In this document: positions 8,078 to 16,357 of the stretch, one piece after another
Numbering within the stretch: the stretch's first letter is position 1
Layout of the letters: each line of letters starts with the position of its first letter
Assembly: GCA_944386365.1 (NCBI GenBank)
Contig: CALXAT010000012.1
Location: forward strand, 1 to 46,654
Length of the DNA stretch: 46,654 nucleotides
Source: an uncultured Clostridia bacterium
GTDB taxonomy: Bacteria; Bacillota; Clostridia; TANB77; CAG-508
Reading direction: 5' to 3'
Made by a program: the position numbers and the translations under genes
The notes under the pieces: model-generated
What the model saw: the letters and a program-made list of their open reading frames with translations, nothing else
What the model was told of the DNA's origin: nothing
Databases searched by the model: none

Positions 8078-8872
8078 TTATGATTTTTTAAACAATCTTT
8101 TTAGTTTTGCGAAAAACCCTTTTTCTCTACCTGGTATTGTTACCTCTATTTTTTCTCCTAAAACTCTTTTAGCAATTTCTATATATGCTTTTCCTGATGG
8201 TGCTCTTCTATTCTGTATTACAGGTTCTCCTTTATTTGTTTGTGTAATGATATATTCATCGTCTGGCACTACTCCAATTAAATCAATTGATAATAAGTCT
8301 ACTATATCATCTACATCCATCATTTCACCTTTTCTTACCATATTAGGTCTTATTCTATTGATAACCAATTCTGGATTTTTTATGTCAGATGATTCTAAAA
8401 GTCCTATAATTCTATCTGCGTCTCTTATTGCTGATATTTCAGCTGTTGTGACAACAATTGCTCTATCTGCCCCAGCGATTGCATTTTTAAAACCTTGTTC
8501 AATTCCTGCAGGGCAATCTATTAATATATAATCAAATTCTTCTTTTAATTTACCTACTAAGTCTCTCATTTGTTCTTCATTTACTGCGCTTTTATCTCTT
8601 GTTTGGGCTGCTGGTAATAGGTATAATTCTTTAAATCTTTTATCTTTTATTAAAGCTTGTCTTAATTTACATTTTCCTTCTACAACATCCACGATGTCAT
8701 ATACGATTCTATTTTCCAATCCCATAACAACGTCTAAATTACGTAGTCCTATATCAGTATCAATTAGTACTACTTTTTTTCCTTCTAATGCTAAACTAGA
8801 ACCTAAATTTGCTGTTGTTGTTGTTTTTCCTACTCCACCTTTACCTGATGTTATAACAATTACTTCTCCCAT
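8078..8872 (-). CDS. minD: MinD, septum-site-determining ATPase
   Basis: A 264-residue deviant Walker A ATPase that binds the membrane as an ATP dimer and recruits division-inhibiting partners. Marks: SGKGGVGKTTTTANLG (9-24), IDTDIGLRNLD, IDCPAGIEQGF, and the C-terminal amphipathic membrane-targeting helix GFFAKLKRLFKKS. ATG start with AAGGAGG. It heads the minD-minE-rodA operon. minC, which normally precedes minD, is absent: upstream lie only a promoter and a decayed gene. Confidence 0.96.
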   Translation of the reverse strand: MGEVIVITSGKGGVGKTTTTANLGSSLALEGKKVVLIDTDIGLRNLDVVMGLENRIVYDIVDVVEGKCKLRQALIKDKRFKELYLLPAAQTRDKSAVNEEQMRDLVGKLKEEFDYILIDCPAGIEQGFKNAIAGADRAIVVTTAEISAIRDADRIIGLLESSDIKNPELVINRIRPNMVRKGEMMDVDDIVDLLSIDLIGVVPDDEYIITQTNKGEPVIQNRRAPSGKAYIEIAKRVLGEKIEVTIPGREKGFFAKLKRLFKKS

Positions 8873-8918
8873 AATTTTCCTCCTTAGGATTTAAAAACAC
8901 ATATTTTTTGATGTGTAT

Positions 8919-8947
8919 ATCATATAACGAAATCCATTAAATGTCAA
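8919..8947 (-). promoter_or_regulatory. sigma-A promoter of minD-minE-rodA
   Basis: TTGACA (8942-8947), 17 bp, TATGAT (8919-8924) on the minus strand. The leader starts with a small ACACAT/ATGTGT hairpin followed by five T, which could act as a weak attenuator. Confidence 0.85.
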
Positions 8948-9077
8948 TGATATTTCTTCCTAAAATTACAAAAATATTGCTAAAATGTTACAATTATATT
9001 ACAATTCTTATTTTTCTTTTAAAAAACTTATAGCCGTATATTTTTATTTTATTTTTACCTATCAATTTTTTAACTAT

Positions 9078-9124
9078 AAATACAGAGAAATATCCTAATT
9101 TACATAGGTTATTCCTCTGTATTT
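9078..9124. terminator. interrupted hairpin, probable terminator
   Basis: Arms AAATACAGAG (9078-9087) and its complement (9115-9124) enclose a smaller CCTA/TAGG stem. T-rich sequence follows on the plus strand; on the minus strand the T tract is weak, so its role for the upstream pilin-like gene is uncertain. I see no gene between here (9125) and the pseudogene at 9258. Confidence 0.45.
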
Positions 9125-9257
9125 ATTTTCTTTAATATTTTATTTTTATAGATACAAGATTGAACAAAATGAACAAATAATATAATCTTATGTGGATATT
9201 AATTTGTATTATAAACTTCTGAATTATAATAACACTTAGTCCATTAGTAATGATAGA

Positions 9258-9505
9258 ACTTTCTGATTTACTATTTTCTCCTAATATTTCCTCTACTGGT
9301 ATCTATACGTATTCATTTCCATACTTTTATGATCTTCACCTATTGTACTTGACATTTCTACTGCAAATTCTTTTGATATTCATGCTGTTAATCCATTTTT
9401 TGTATATTGTTCTGTTTCTGTATATAAATCTGAGAATTTTTCAACATATTTTCCATTTATTGCTTTTCTTCCTTTATTAATTTGTGTTTTCGAATTAATT
9501 ATATG
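9258..9505 (-). pseudogene. decayed copy of a pilin/FGE-like surface protein
   Basis: Reading minus, one frame gives SDLYTETEQYTKNGLTA, stop, ISKEFAV, and another gives GNEYV, stop, IPVEEILGEN. The intact neighbour at 9567-10934 has GNQYVWIPVDGILGEDGK at the matching place, so a TGG (Trp) has become TAG here. Several stops and at least one frame change show the copy is dead. DNA identity with 10240-10290 is visible by eye. It lies directly downstream of the intact gene, as expected from tandem duplication. Confidence 0.7.
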
Positions 9506-9566
9506 TGTTACCATTGTCCTAATATCATTTATTCTATATTTCCAATCTTATCTATAAAATATTTTT

Positions 9567-10934
9567 CTATTCATAAAGTATTACTCTAAATCCATATCTT
9601 ACATCTTTATAGCTTAAACTATTTCCTCCTCTATTACTTGTGTAATTAGATGGGAACTGATAATCTCCACCTCTTCCTTCACATGGTCCAAGATTGTCTA
9701 AAGATGTTTCTGTACAATATTCTCCAACATTACTTGCCATATCATATATATTCAATTGCTTGTCCCCTGAAATTCCAGTATTTTGTTTTGAGCTATTTAA
9801 ACTTGTTTGTCTTGAATAATTACTTTGTCCATATTTTTGTATGAATAATATTGCTGTATCCCATGCATAACTATTTATTAGATCACTATTCATTTCTGTA
9901 TATAAATCTTGACATTCCTCTGCAGAATCTTGTTGTGTTATTTCGGTCCACACAGCTTTATTATATTTACTTTCTGCTTTATTATTAGTTCCTTTGCTTG
10001 CTTCATATCTTGCTATATAATATCCTCCATTTTTTCTTACACTGTTTATAAAACTTTCTATATCTTTTGCTATTATATTTCCCTTTCCTGTTAACCCCTC
10101 TATATAACTTCCACCATTTATTATTATCTCTTCTCCTTGCGTTGTTGGTGTTAAATCTGTATCTATATCTCCATTACTATCGAACACATATCTTCCTAAT
10201 ATAATTTCTCCATCTATGGCATTTTGTATTGTCTTGCCATCTTCTCCTAATATTCCATCTACTGGTATCCACACGTATTGATTTCCTTGTACATCTGTTC
10301 CTACTACTTCTTGATTTTCATATTTATCTTCATCATTTTTATTATCTGATATAACTATGCCTGAATCTTTCTTTCCTCCTACATAATAAAACCCTTCTGG
10401 AATGAGTACACCATCTATAACCTTTCTTAATGCAATTTCTTCTTTATCTCCTTCAGTATAATCTGTATAATACATTTTTGTCCCATCATTTTCTTTTACA
10501 CTTACACCTTGTACATAGAATATATTATGGCTATTCTCATTAATAATATAAATATCTGTTAAATCAGTTAAATTTGTATAATCATTTGCTTTATATTTTT
10601 CATAATCTTTACCATAATTTAAGGTTAATCCATCTAAATTTTCTAATTCTATAATTAGAAATTTTCCAGTATCATTTGCACCAATAACACCTGCTGATTG
10701 TAAATTACTTATATTTGGATATTCTGTTTCTGCTGGTATTTCTCCATATTCTGAATAATATAATGACACTTTATCCTTTAAATTGGATATATCATTTCTC
10801 ATATTCGTCAAATTTTTTACATATACACTATCCTTTGCTGAATAAACAATCATTCCTGTAATGATTAAAATGATGATTACTGCTATTGTTAACGCAACAA
10901 GCGTCACACCTTTATCTTTTTTTATCATTTGCAT
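9567..10934 (-). CDS. pilin-like protein with a C-terminal formylglycine-enzyme/SUMF1-like domain
   Basis: A 455-residue protein. The N-terminus has a type IV prepilin-like signal: a short basic stretch, then GVTLVALTIAVIIILIITGM, though the residue after the possible cleavage Gly is V rather than F. A helical spacer (to about 60) and a variable middle follow. The last 290 residues carry SUMF1/C-type-lectin-like marks: YVWIPVDG, NGGYYIARYEAS, YDMASNVGEYC, RGGDYQFPSNYTSNRGG and VRYGFRVIL. The active-site cysteines of true formylglycine-generating enzymes are not evident, so it is more likely a surface binding domain. It begins 32 bases after spoIVFB and may be co-transcribed with it. Relatives lie at 9258-9505 (dead) and 26554-27799 (frameshifted). 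Confidence 0.75.
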   Translation of the reverse strand: MQMIKKDKGVTLVALTIAVIIILIITGMIVYSAKDSVYVKNLTNMRNDISNLKDKVSLYYSEYGEIPAETEYPNISNLQSAGVIGANDTGKFLIIELENLDGLTLNYGKDYEKYKANDYTNLTDLTDIYIINENSHNIFYVQGVSVKENDGTKMYYTDYTEGDKEEIALRKVIDGVLIPEGFYYVGGKKDSGIVISDNKNDEDKYENQEVVGTDVQGNQYVWIPVDGILGEDGKTIQNAIDGEIILGRYVFDSNGDIDTDLTPTTQGEEIIINGGSYIEGLTGKGNIIAKDIESFINSVRKNGGYYIARYEASKGTNNKAESKYNKAVWTEITQQDSAEECQDLYTEMNSDLINSYAWDTAILFIQKYGQSNYSRQTSLNSSKQNTGISGDKQLNIYDMASNVGEYCTETSLDNLGPCEGRGGDYQFPSNYTSNRGGNSLSYKDVRYGFRVILYE

Positions 10935-10966
10935 TTACCTCCAACACTCTTTAGTATAGTTTACTA

Positions 10967-11677
10967 TTAATTTATTTTATTTTCAATAGAAATTTTTATA
11001 TTTTTATCTTCATAAGATTCCATTTCTTTTCTTATAGTTTTATATAATTTCTTTTTATTTTCATATATTTTAGTTTCTTTAAATTGTAATCCCCATAAAA
11101 ACATAATGATTAAAAATATCGCTATGTTTTTAAAGTAAAGTAGCATCACACTACTGATAGCTGTTAATATAATTAATGTTATGTAGGATATATTATATAT
11201 GTATTCTTCTGCTTTATATTTTCCTTTAAATAGATAAAGAATTCCTTTTACAATTCTACCGCCATCTAATGGATAAATTGGTAATATGTTAAATAAAATT
11301 AATGTGATATTTGAAAAAATAATTAACATTTTATCGTTATTATTCATATTAAAAGGATGACATACTGATAGTATAAGAATGATAATTCCATTTATAAACG
11401 GTCCTGCAAAGGCCACCCCTATTTTTTTTATTTCTAACAAATTTCCTTTTTTTATTTTTATATTATAGTCTTTCTTCTTTATATTGAAATCAATTGAAAC
11501 ACCAAATGGCTTTATTTCCATCTTGTCTGGTTGCATTCCTAGTAAAATTCCAGCTATTAAATGACCACATTCATGTATGATAGCAAATACCATTATCATA
11601 GCATATATTTTTATTTGATTTGTTATAAAAAACAATATAATCAATATAAATATTTTCAAATCTATTCTAAATTTCAT
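10967..11677 (-). CDS. spoIVFB: SpoIVFB-like intramembrane metalloprotease (M50, site-2 protease)
   Basis: A 236-residue multi-span membrane protein. The zinc motif HECGH (35-39) lies in a membrane segment and the third ligand in NILPIYPLDGGR (about 130-141), the standard site-2 protease pair. A cytoplasmic CBS domain is absent; the C-terminus is a short Lys/Glu-rich tail. In Bacillus, SpoIVFB cuts pro-sigma-K in the mother cell and is restrained by SpoIVFA, encoded immediately upstream as here (10-base gap). ATG start behind GAGGAG. Family assignment is firm; a pro-sigma-K substrate is inferred. Confidence 0.88.
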   Translation of the reverse strand: MKFRIDLKIFILIILFFITNQIKIYAMIMVFAIIHECGHLIAGILLGMQPDKMEIKPFGVSIDFNIKKKDYNIKIKKGNLLEIKKIGVAFAGPFINGIIILILSVCHPFNMNNNDKMLIIFSNITLILFNILPIYPLDGGRIVKGILYLFKGKYKAEEYIYNISYITLIILTAISSVMLLYFKNIAIFLIIMFLWGLQFKETKIYENKKKLYKTIRKEMESYEDKNIKISIENKIN

Positions 11678-11687
11678 TATTTCTCCT

Positions 11688-12563
11688 CTATAATTCTAAA
11701 ATCTTTTGTGGGTCAACCGTCCTTTCTGATATTCTAATTTCAAAATGCAAGTGTGGACCTGTTGAATTTCCTGTAGAACCTACCTCTGCTATTTCTTGTC
11801 CTTGTGTGACCATGTCACCTTCTTGAACATATAAAGCGTTACAATGTGCATAAATAACACTCACTTCTCCTATTTGTATCTTTATATGTTTTCCATAATC
11901 TCCCTCTTCTGACACTAAAACCACTTGCCCATCAGTTGCTGATTTTATCTTGGTTCCCATTGTCGCCGCTATATCTGTTCCTGTATGATTTTTAGGAACA
12001 GATCCTGTTGCTGTTTCTCTATATCCATAAGGAGAACTAATTGTCCCTTCTATTGGTTTTATAAAACTTGTTGCATTTTTTACATTTACAATATCTTGTT
12101 CTTCTTGTGATAAATTTTGATTTTCTCCTACCTCTTCTGTTATTTCTATGTTTTCTTCTACCGCTCCACCAATTCCATTATTTGTTTCATTATCTTCTAT
12201 TGAATTTTCTACATTGTTTTGTTCTTCATTTTTTTCACTAAAAATATTCATTACATAATTTTTAATCTCTCCATATAACTTTCCAAAATCCATATCATAA
12301 GAAATAATTTCATTTACTTTATTAATAAAATCTTCTGAAAAAATATATTGATTATTTTGTATTGTATAAATCACTAAATAAATACATATACAAACCATTA
12401 ATTGAATTATCATTTTCTTCAATAATTTTATATCTTTTTTCTCATTTTTCTTTTTGTCCTCTTTTTCTTCATGAACAACTGTTAATCCTTCATTTCTTTT
12501 TCGCCTTTCATATATCTCTTCTGCTCGTCTAATTCTTTCTTCTACCGTCATTGTCCTTTCCAT
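11688..12563 (-). CDS. spoIVFA: SpoIVFA-like membrane protein with an M23 (LytM) peptidase domain
   Basis: A 291-residue protein: a charged cytoplasmic N-terminus (about 1-48, with an early ERIRRAEEIYERRKR helix), one membrane span (about 50-67), a Glu/Asn-rich linker, then an M23 domain from about 165. HTGTDIAA, YAHC and HLHFEI supply the usual zinc and catalytic residues, so unlike many regulatory LytM domains it may be an active endopeptidase. Bacillus SpoIVFA ends in a degenerate LytM domain and holds SpoIVFB inactive. Position directly before spoIVFB supports the name. The ATG at 12561-12563 has GAGGTG as ribosome site, which lies inside a strong hairpin. Confidence 0.8.
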   Translation of the reverse strand: MERTMTVEERIRRAEEIYERRKRNEGLTVVHEEKEDKKKNEKKDIKLLKKMIIQLMVCICIYLVIYTIQNNQYIFSEDFINKVNEIISYDMDFGKLYGEIKNYVMNIFSEKNEEQNNVENSIEDNETNNGIGGAVEENIEITEEVGENQNLSQEEQDIVNVKNATSFIKPIEGTISSPYGYRETATGSVPKNHTGTDIAATMGTKIKSATDGQVVLVSEEGDYGKHIKIQIGEVSVIYAHCNALYVQEGDMVTQGQEIAEVGSTGNSTGPHLHFEIRISERTVDPQKILEL

Positions 12564-12566
12564 AAA

Positions 12567-12620
12567 AAAACACCTCTTCCTTCGTTTCTTGTTAAACTAT
12601 ATGTTTGGAAAAGGTGTTTT
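12567..12620 (-). promoter_or_regulatory. hairpin overlapping the ribosome site of the spoIVFA-like gene
   Basis: A 14-bp stem (12567-12580 with 12607-12620, one G-U) with a 26-base loop is followed on the minus strand by seven T and then the ATG. It has the form of a terminator for the upstream small gene, yet its 3' arm contains the GAGGTG ribosome site. It may therefore limit both read-through and translation. Confidence 0.65.
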
Positions 12621-12624
12621 ATGC

Positions 12625-12960
12625 CTATTTAATAATTAATAATATAAATTGTATGAAGATAATTATACTAGCAATATAGGTATATTTTTTTAACTTTTTA
12701 TTTATTCTTGAATTTAAAATAACTTCTTTTTCTGATTTTTCTACTTTTTCTACATAATCTAATACTAACATTTCTGCTTCCTTTATTGCATATTGATTAT
12801 CCTTTTTTTCAATATTTTGTTGTTTTTTTTCATCATCTTTATTTATTCTCTGAAATTTTTTTACTACTTTATTAGATTTAAAAACAACATATGCTTCTTT
12901 AACTATATTAGATGGTAAATCTTTTAAAACAACCATATTTTTTAAATTTATATCTTCCAT
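12625..12960 (-). CDS. small tail-anchored membrane protein of unknown function
   Basis: 111 residues, not recognised. The first 90 are charged (K, E, N) and probably helical, with KKFQRINKDDEKKQQNIEKK suggesting coiled coil; the last 18-20 (IASIIIFIQFILLIIK) form a single membrane anchor at the very C-terminus, so the bulk should face the cytoplasm. ATG with GGAGG at proper distance. It is immediately upstream of the spoIVFA-like gene (61-base gap containing a hairpin) and likely in the same transcript, which hints at a sporulation link. Composition is native. Confidence 0.6.
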   Translation of the reverse strand: MEDINLKNMVVLKDLPSNIVKEAYVVFKSNKVVKKFQRINKDDEKKQQNIEKKDNQYAIKEAEMLVLDYVEKVEKSEKEVILNSRINKKLKKYTYIASIIIFIQFILLIIK

Positions 12961-13034
12961 CGGTACCTCCTTAGTTTCTTATGTATTTGTTTTCAGTATT
13001 TCCACAATTTTTCATTTTATACAATTAATTACAG

Positions 13035-13063
13035 AAAAAGGCACATCCTATTTATGATGTGCC
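13035..13063 (-). terminator. rho-independent terminator of the lipoprotein gene
   Basis: Stem GGCACATC/GATGTGCC (13040-13047 with 13056-13063) with five T following on the minus strand. Confidence 0.9.
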
Positions 13064-13077
13064 TCTTCTTTGAAAAC

Positions 13078-13413
13078 TTATAATTGTTGGTCTATTTCAC
13101 CCAATCCATATTCGTCTATGGCAATATACTCACTTAACATCTCAAAAACTTTGTCCATTACTTTTTTTTGTTCTTCAATTGATAATTCTTGAGACATCGC
13201 TTGATGTATTAATTTCTGAACTTCTGCTGACTCTTCTGGTGGCATAACTATTACAGCCAAAGCCTCTACCAGCCCAAGTTCATATGCATTTTTAGCATAT
13301 TCCTGTCTGTCTGCTTGCGTTTCTGTCAAGTTCTTATTTGAACTTTTACATCCCCACAAAAACATACTACTTGTTACCAATACAATCATCCCTATTACCA
13401 ACCGTTTTTTCAT
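13078..13413 (-). CDS. small lipoprotein of unknown function
   Basis: 111 residues with a classic lipoprotein signal: MKKR, a hydrophobic core, and a lipobox ending FLWGC (Cys 22). The mature part is acidic and helical (EESAEVQKLIHQAMSQELSIEEQKKVMDKVF) in two blocks that I do not recognise; no enzyme motif is visible. It is a single-gene unit with a strong promoter and terminator. Codon 4 is CGG, otherwise seen in frame only in the atypical orphan genes and at the frameshift sites, so it may be acquired. Confidence 0.75.
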   Translation of the reverse strand: MKKRLVIGMIVLVTSSMFLWGCKSSNKNLTETQADRQEYAKNAYELGLVEALAVIVMPPEESAEVQKLIHQAMSQELSIEEQKKVMDKVFEMLSEYIAIDEYGLGEIDQQL

Positions 13414-13443
13414 TTTTAAACCTCCTAATATTCTTATCGTTTT

Positions 13444-13472
13444 ATTATATCAAATTTCTATTTCTTTTGCAA
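13444..13472 (-). promoter_or_regulatory. sigma-A promoter of the lipoprotein gene
   Basis: TTGCAA (13467-13472), 17 bp, TATAAT (13444-13449) on the minus strand, about 30 bp before the start codon. Confidence 0.85.
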
Positions 13473-13483
13473 ATTTTTACAGT

Positions 13484-13974
13484 CTAGTCAATTTTTTCAA
13501 TGTCTATTCTTGCTTTTTTATATATACTATCTTCAATAGATATGCCTGCTAATTTTAAGGTATCTCCGGCATTCAACCCTAAAATGACTATACTTGTTAA
13601 AGTTATACGATTATTTACTAAATCTTCTAAAACTGGTCCAGCATTAAAAGTACTATCTATTTTAGTTTCATTCACTAATAATACGGCATTAAAATTAAAT
13701 GAACCCGCTCCATCTTTTATTCCAAATAATTAAATTTGATAAATTCCTGTTTCATTAATTAAGATTACATCACTATTCTCTTCGTGTGTTAATGCATTTC
13801 CTACAACATATTATTTTGACTAAATTTTATGGTAGTTGTTCCTAGTTGTGTATTATTTTCTTCGACCGCAATAGCTGTTAATATATCTTTCTCTTGATTT
13901 TCATTACACACAATAACAATGGATAATATTAAAATAACAACAACTATTAGACTAACCACCATATAACAATACAT
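13484..13974 (-). pseudogene. dead exosporium/BclA C-terminal-like protein
   Basis: Three pieces in two frames join into one protein. The 5' piece begins with ATG at 13972-13974, has a membrane segment (SLIVVVILILSIVIVC) and runs through TAIAVEENNTQLGTTTIKFS. After a frame change come VVGNALTHEENSDVILINETGIYQI and an in-frame TAA. The last piece reads FGIKDGAGSFNFNAVLLVNE, then VNNRITLTSIVILGLNAGDT. The pattern of alternating strands with ILGLNAGDTL is that of the TNF-like C-terminal domain of BclA-type spore-surface proteins. One frameshift plus one stop indicates a pseudogene; unlike three other genes here, no CGG lies at the shift. Confidence 0.6.
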
Positions 13975-14063
13975 TTTTCAACATCATTTTTTTCATAATT
14001 ACACTTCATAACACGTTTCATTTATATCTTATGCCAAATGAAGTATTCATGTTCTCTCATAAT

Positions 14064-14567
14064 TCATGTTTCTATAGCATTTCTCCAAAATTCAATTTTT
14101 TCCGAAAGAGTATATCTGGTATTTGCACTACTAGAAGACGGAACATATTTATACTTATAATGTAGTTGCTGATTTTTCATATATTGCTTAAATGCTGTTT
14201 CTGCCGCTTTTCCATTCACTAATATTGTTTGTATATTTGTATATGTATTTAATAATTCTTTTATATTATTAAAATTACCATTCTTAATATTTGTATCAAG
14301 TGATCCTATTCTTTCAGCTGAGCAATAGACATCCCATAATGCGATATCCTGTTTATTTAGAAAATTTATTTTTTCATTATAATTCTCAAATTTTATTTTT
14401 TGCTTTTCGAAAACAGAACTGATTATATCCCAAAACTGATTTGATGTATTGCCATAATATTCATTCATAAAAATTGATTTGTCACTTGGCAAACTACCTA
14501 AAATCAATATTTTTGAATTATCGTTAATTATTGGATTCAATGACTTTTTAATATTTTCATTTTTCAT
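14064..14567 (-). CDS. hypoxanthine/uracil-DNA glycosylase (UDG superfamily, MUG-like)
   Basis: 167 residues of the family known as DNA-deoxyinosine (hypoxanthine) glycosylase. Marks in order: ILILGSLPSDKSIFMNEYYG (the catalytic-loop region), NQFWDII, ALWDVYCSAERIGSLD, TILVNGKAA and the base-intercalating PSSSSANTRYTLSEKIEFWR. The enzyme removes deaminated bases from DNA as the first step of base excision repair. ATG start in an AT-rich setting with only a weak ribosome site (GAGAGG about 14 bases upstream). A possible promoter (TAGACA, 17 bp, TATACT) lies near 14660-14690, with a short reading frame in the leader. Single-gene unit upstream of nothing related. Confidence 0.85.
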   Translation of the reverse strand: MKNENIKKSLNPIINDNSKILILGSLPSDKSIFMNEYYGNTSNQFWDIISSVFEKQKIKFENYNEKINFLNKQDIALWDVYCSAERIGSLDTNIKNGNFNNIKELLNTYTNIQTILVNGKAAETAFKQYMKNQQLHYKYKYVPSSSSANTRYTLSEKIEFWRNAIET

Positions 14568-14714
14568 ATTTTATAAATACCTCTCATATCTTTTATTTAA
14601 TGTTTGTATTTCTGTCATAAGTTCCGGCAGTAAGGCACATCTACTTGTTCTTATCTTCTATTTCTTAGTATAGTATATATTTACTTATTTGTCTACAAAG
14701 TAAAAAAATTTTGC

Positions 14715-14754
14715 AAAAAAATAAGATTTACTGATTAATAAAACAATAAATCTT
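14715..14754 (-). terminator. rho-independent terminator of spo0A
   Basis: Stem AAGATTTA/TAAATCTT (14723-14730 with 14747-14754) followed by a seven-T run on the minus strand. Confidence 0.85.
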
Positions 14755-14769
14755 AATTTTTATTTCTTA

Positions 14770-15594
14770 TTAAGCACTCTTTAATTCAAGGCGTAATTTA
14801 TCAGCTATCATTGCAATAAATTCTGAGTTTGTTGGCTTTCCTTTAGCAGCTGATATGGTATATCCAAATATATTTTCAACTACTTCTTGTTGACCTCTTC
14901 CCCATGCGACCTCTATAGCATGGCGAATTGCTCTTTCTACGCGGCTTGGTGTTGTATTGAATTTATGAGCAATTTGTGGATATAAACTTTTTGTTATTTG
15001 ATTAATTACATCAATATCATTTACTACCATCATGATAGCTTCTCTTAAATATTGATATCCTTTAATATGGGCAGGAACACCAACTTCGTGAATGATATTT
15101 GTTACTAAAGCCTCTAAATTTTCCTCTGTTTTTGTATTATCTGAAGAAATTTCTATGTATTGTGGTTTTGACTCTCTTGTTATAAAATTGTTATTTGTAT
15201 TTTGTGTTGTTGGTTTATAAAATTTAAATTCTCTGATTCTTTTTATTAGTACTTCAATATCAAAAGGTTTTACAACATAATATTGTGCACCTAATTCTAT
15301 CGCTCTTTGTGTTATTTTATCTTGTCCAACGGCTGATAACATAATACAAATTGGTTTTTTCGCTATTTTTATTTTATTAATATTTTCTAAAACGCCTAAT
15401 CCATCTAGATGTGGCATGATAACATCTAATAAAATCACATCTGGCACTGTATTTGCTATAATATCTATTACCTCTGTTCCATCTTTTGCTTTCGCAATAA
15501 CCTCCATATCTTCTTGTGCATCAATATATGATGCTAATGTTTGACTAAATTCTTGATTGTCGTCTGCTATTAAGACTGTAATCTTTTCTTTCAT
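14770..15594 (-). CDS. spo0A: Spo0A, master response regulator of sporulation
   Basis: 274 residues from the ATG at 15592-15594, which has GGAGG at the right distance (an in-frame TTG further up overlaps that site). The receiver domain shows the acidic pair DD (11-12), phospho-acceptor D57 in [13 protein letters not shown], and VVKPFD with the conserved Lys. The C-terminal DNA-binding domain carries the highly conserved stretch [20 protein letters not shown] and ends with [19 protein letters not shown]. Phosphorylated Spo0A binds TGTCGAA boxes and commits the cell to sporulation. spoIVB, usually just upstream, is absent here; yigZ takes its place. Confidence 0.97.
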   Translation of the reverse strand: MKEKITVLIADDNQEFSQTLASYIDAQEDMEVIAKAKDGTEVIDIIANTVPDVILLDVIMPHLDGLGVLENINKIKIAKKPICIMLSAVGQDKITQRAIELGAQYYVVKPFDIEVLIKRIREFKFYKPTTQNTNNNFITRESKPQYIEISSDNTKTEENLEALVTNIIHEVGVPAHIKGYQYLREAIMMVVNDIDVINQITKSLYPQIAHKFNTTPSRVERAIRHAIEVAWGRGQQEVVENIFGYTISAAKGKPTNSEFIAMIADKLRLELKSA

Positions 15595-15637
15595 AATTTT
15601 TCCTCCAAAAAACAAATTGTAAAAATTTTACAGTCCA

Positions 15638-15666
15638 ATTATATTCCTACAGATGATAATTTGCAA
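15638..15666 (-). promoter_or_regulatory. sigma-A promoter of spo0A
   Basis: TTGCAA (15661-15666), 17 bp, TATAAT (15638-15643) on the minus strand. A palindrome TGTAAAA-T-TTTTACA overlaps the expected start of transcription (about 15617-15632) and could be an operator. No second promoter or 0A box is visible. Confidence 0.85.
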
Positions 15667-15705
15667 TATAAATTGGTAATTTTTTCCATTTATTTTATAA
15701 AACAA

Positions 15706-16344
15706 CTATTTTTGTATACTTTTCTCTATATATTTTTTAGATAACATCCTCATATTCAATAAATTAATGTTTTTTAATTCATAATCTTTTAAGAATTTAT
15801 CTTTTTTATCCTCTTCCATCTCTATTCTGCAAGCAATTTCTTGTGTATAGCTTGTATCTTTTATATTTATAGCATTATTTCTACAATAATATTTAAATTT
15901 TTCGAATTGATTATATTCTAATTTTACTTCATATTCCAAACCTATTGTAAGTTCTAAACACTCACTTTCTTCTATTGCTTTTAATAAACTATCTGAATAT
16001 GCTCTAACTAAACCGCCTGTACCTAGTAAGATTCCCCCAAAATATCTTGTTACGACGATTAATACATTTACTAAATTATTTTTTTGTAAGATATTTAACA
16101 TAGGTCCTCCTGCTGTTCCAGAAGGTTCTCCATCATCACTAAATCTTTCTACTATCTTATCATCTTCTAATACTCTATAGGAAATACAATTATGTCTTGC
16201 GTCAAAATATTTCTTTTTAATCTTTTTAATTTCTTCTTCTGCTTGTTCTTTTGATGTTACTTTTATAAAATTGGCAATAAATTTTGATTTTTTTACAATA
16301 ATTTCTGTTTCTACACAATGATTAATTGTTAAAAATTTATTCAT
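15706..16344 (-). CDS. yigZ: YigZ/IMPACT family protein
   Basis: 212 residues. The N-terminal domain has the family hallmarks KKSKFIANFIKV, FDARHNCISYR, FSDDGEPSGTAGGPML and NVLIVVTRYFGGILLGTGGL; the C-terminal part is the ferredoxin-like domain of YigZ proteins. Related to yeast Yih1 and mammalian IMPACT; the bacterial role is unsettled (ribosome or nucleic-acid related). It begins 13 bases after the flavoprotein gene and is the last of three genes (17642-18877, 16358-17626, this one). No terminator is evident before spo0A. Confidence 0.92.
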   Translation of the reverse strand: MNKFLTINHCVETEIIVKKSKFIANFIKVTSKEQAEEEIKKIKKKYFDARHNCISYRVLEDDKIVERFSDDGEPSGTAGGPMLNILQKNNLVNVLIVVTRYFGGILLGTGGLVRAYSDSLLKAIEESECLELTIGLEYEVKLEYNQFEKFKYYCRNNAINIKDTSYTQEIACRIEMEEDKKDKFLKDYELKNINLLNMRMLSKKYIEKSIQK

Positions 16345-16357
16345 AAATTACTTCCTT

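Noticed and set aside
7578..8531. Long plus-strand reading frame of 317 codons opposite minE and minD
   Set aside because: It is the antisense of the E/K-rich minE tail and of minD, gives a Ser/Phe-rich nonsense protein, and has no ribosome site or promoter.
9567..10934. Target gene of a diversity-generating retroelement
   Set aside because: The domain type would fit, but there is no reverse transcriptase and no template repeat with adenine-specific differences in the window.
13484..13974. A fourth CGG-type frameshift
   Set aside because: The shift here is of the other phase, lacks CGG, and is accompanied by an in-frame TAA.
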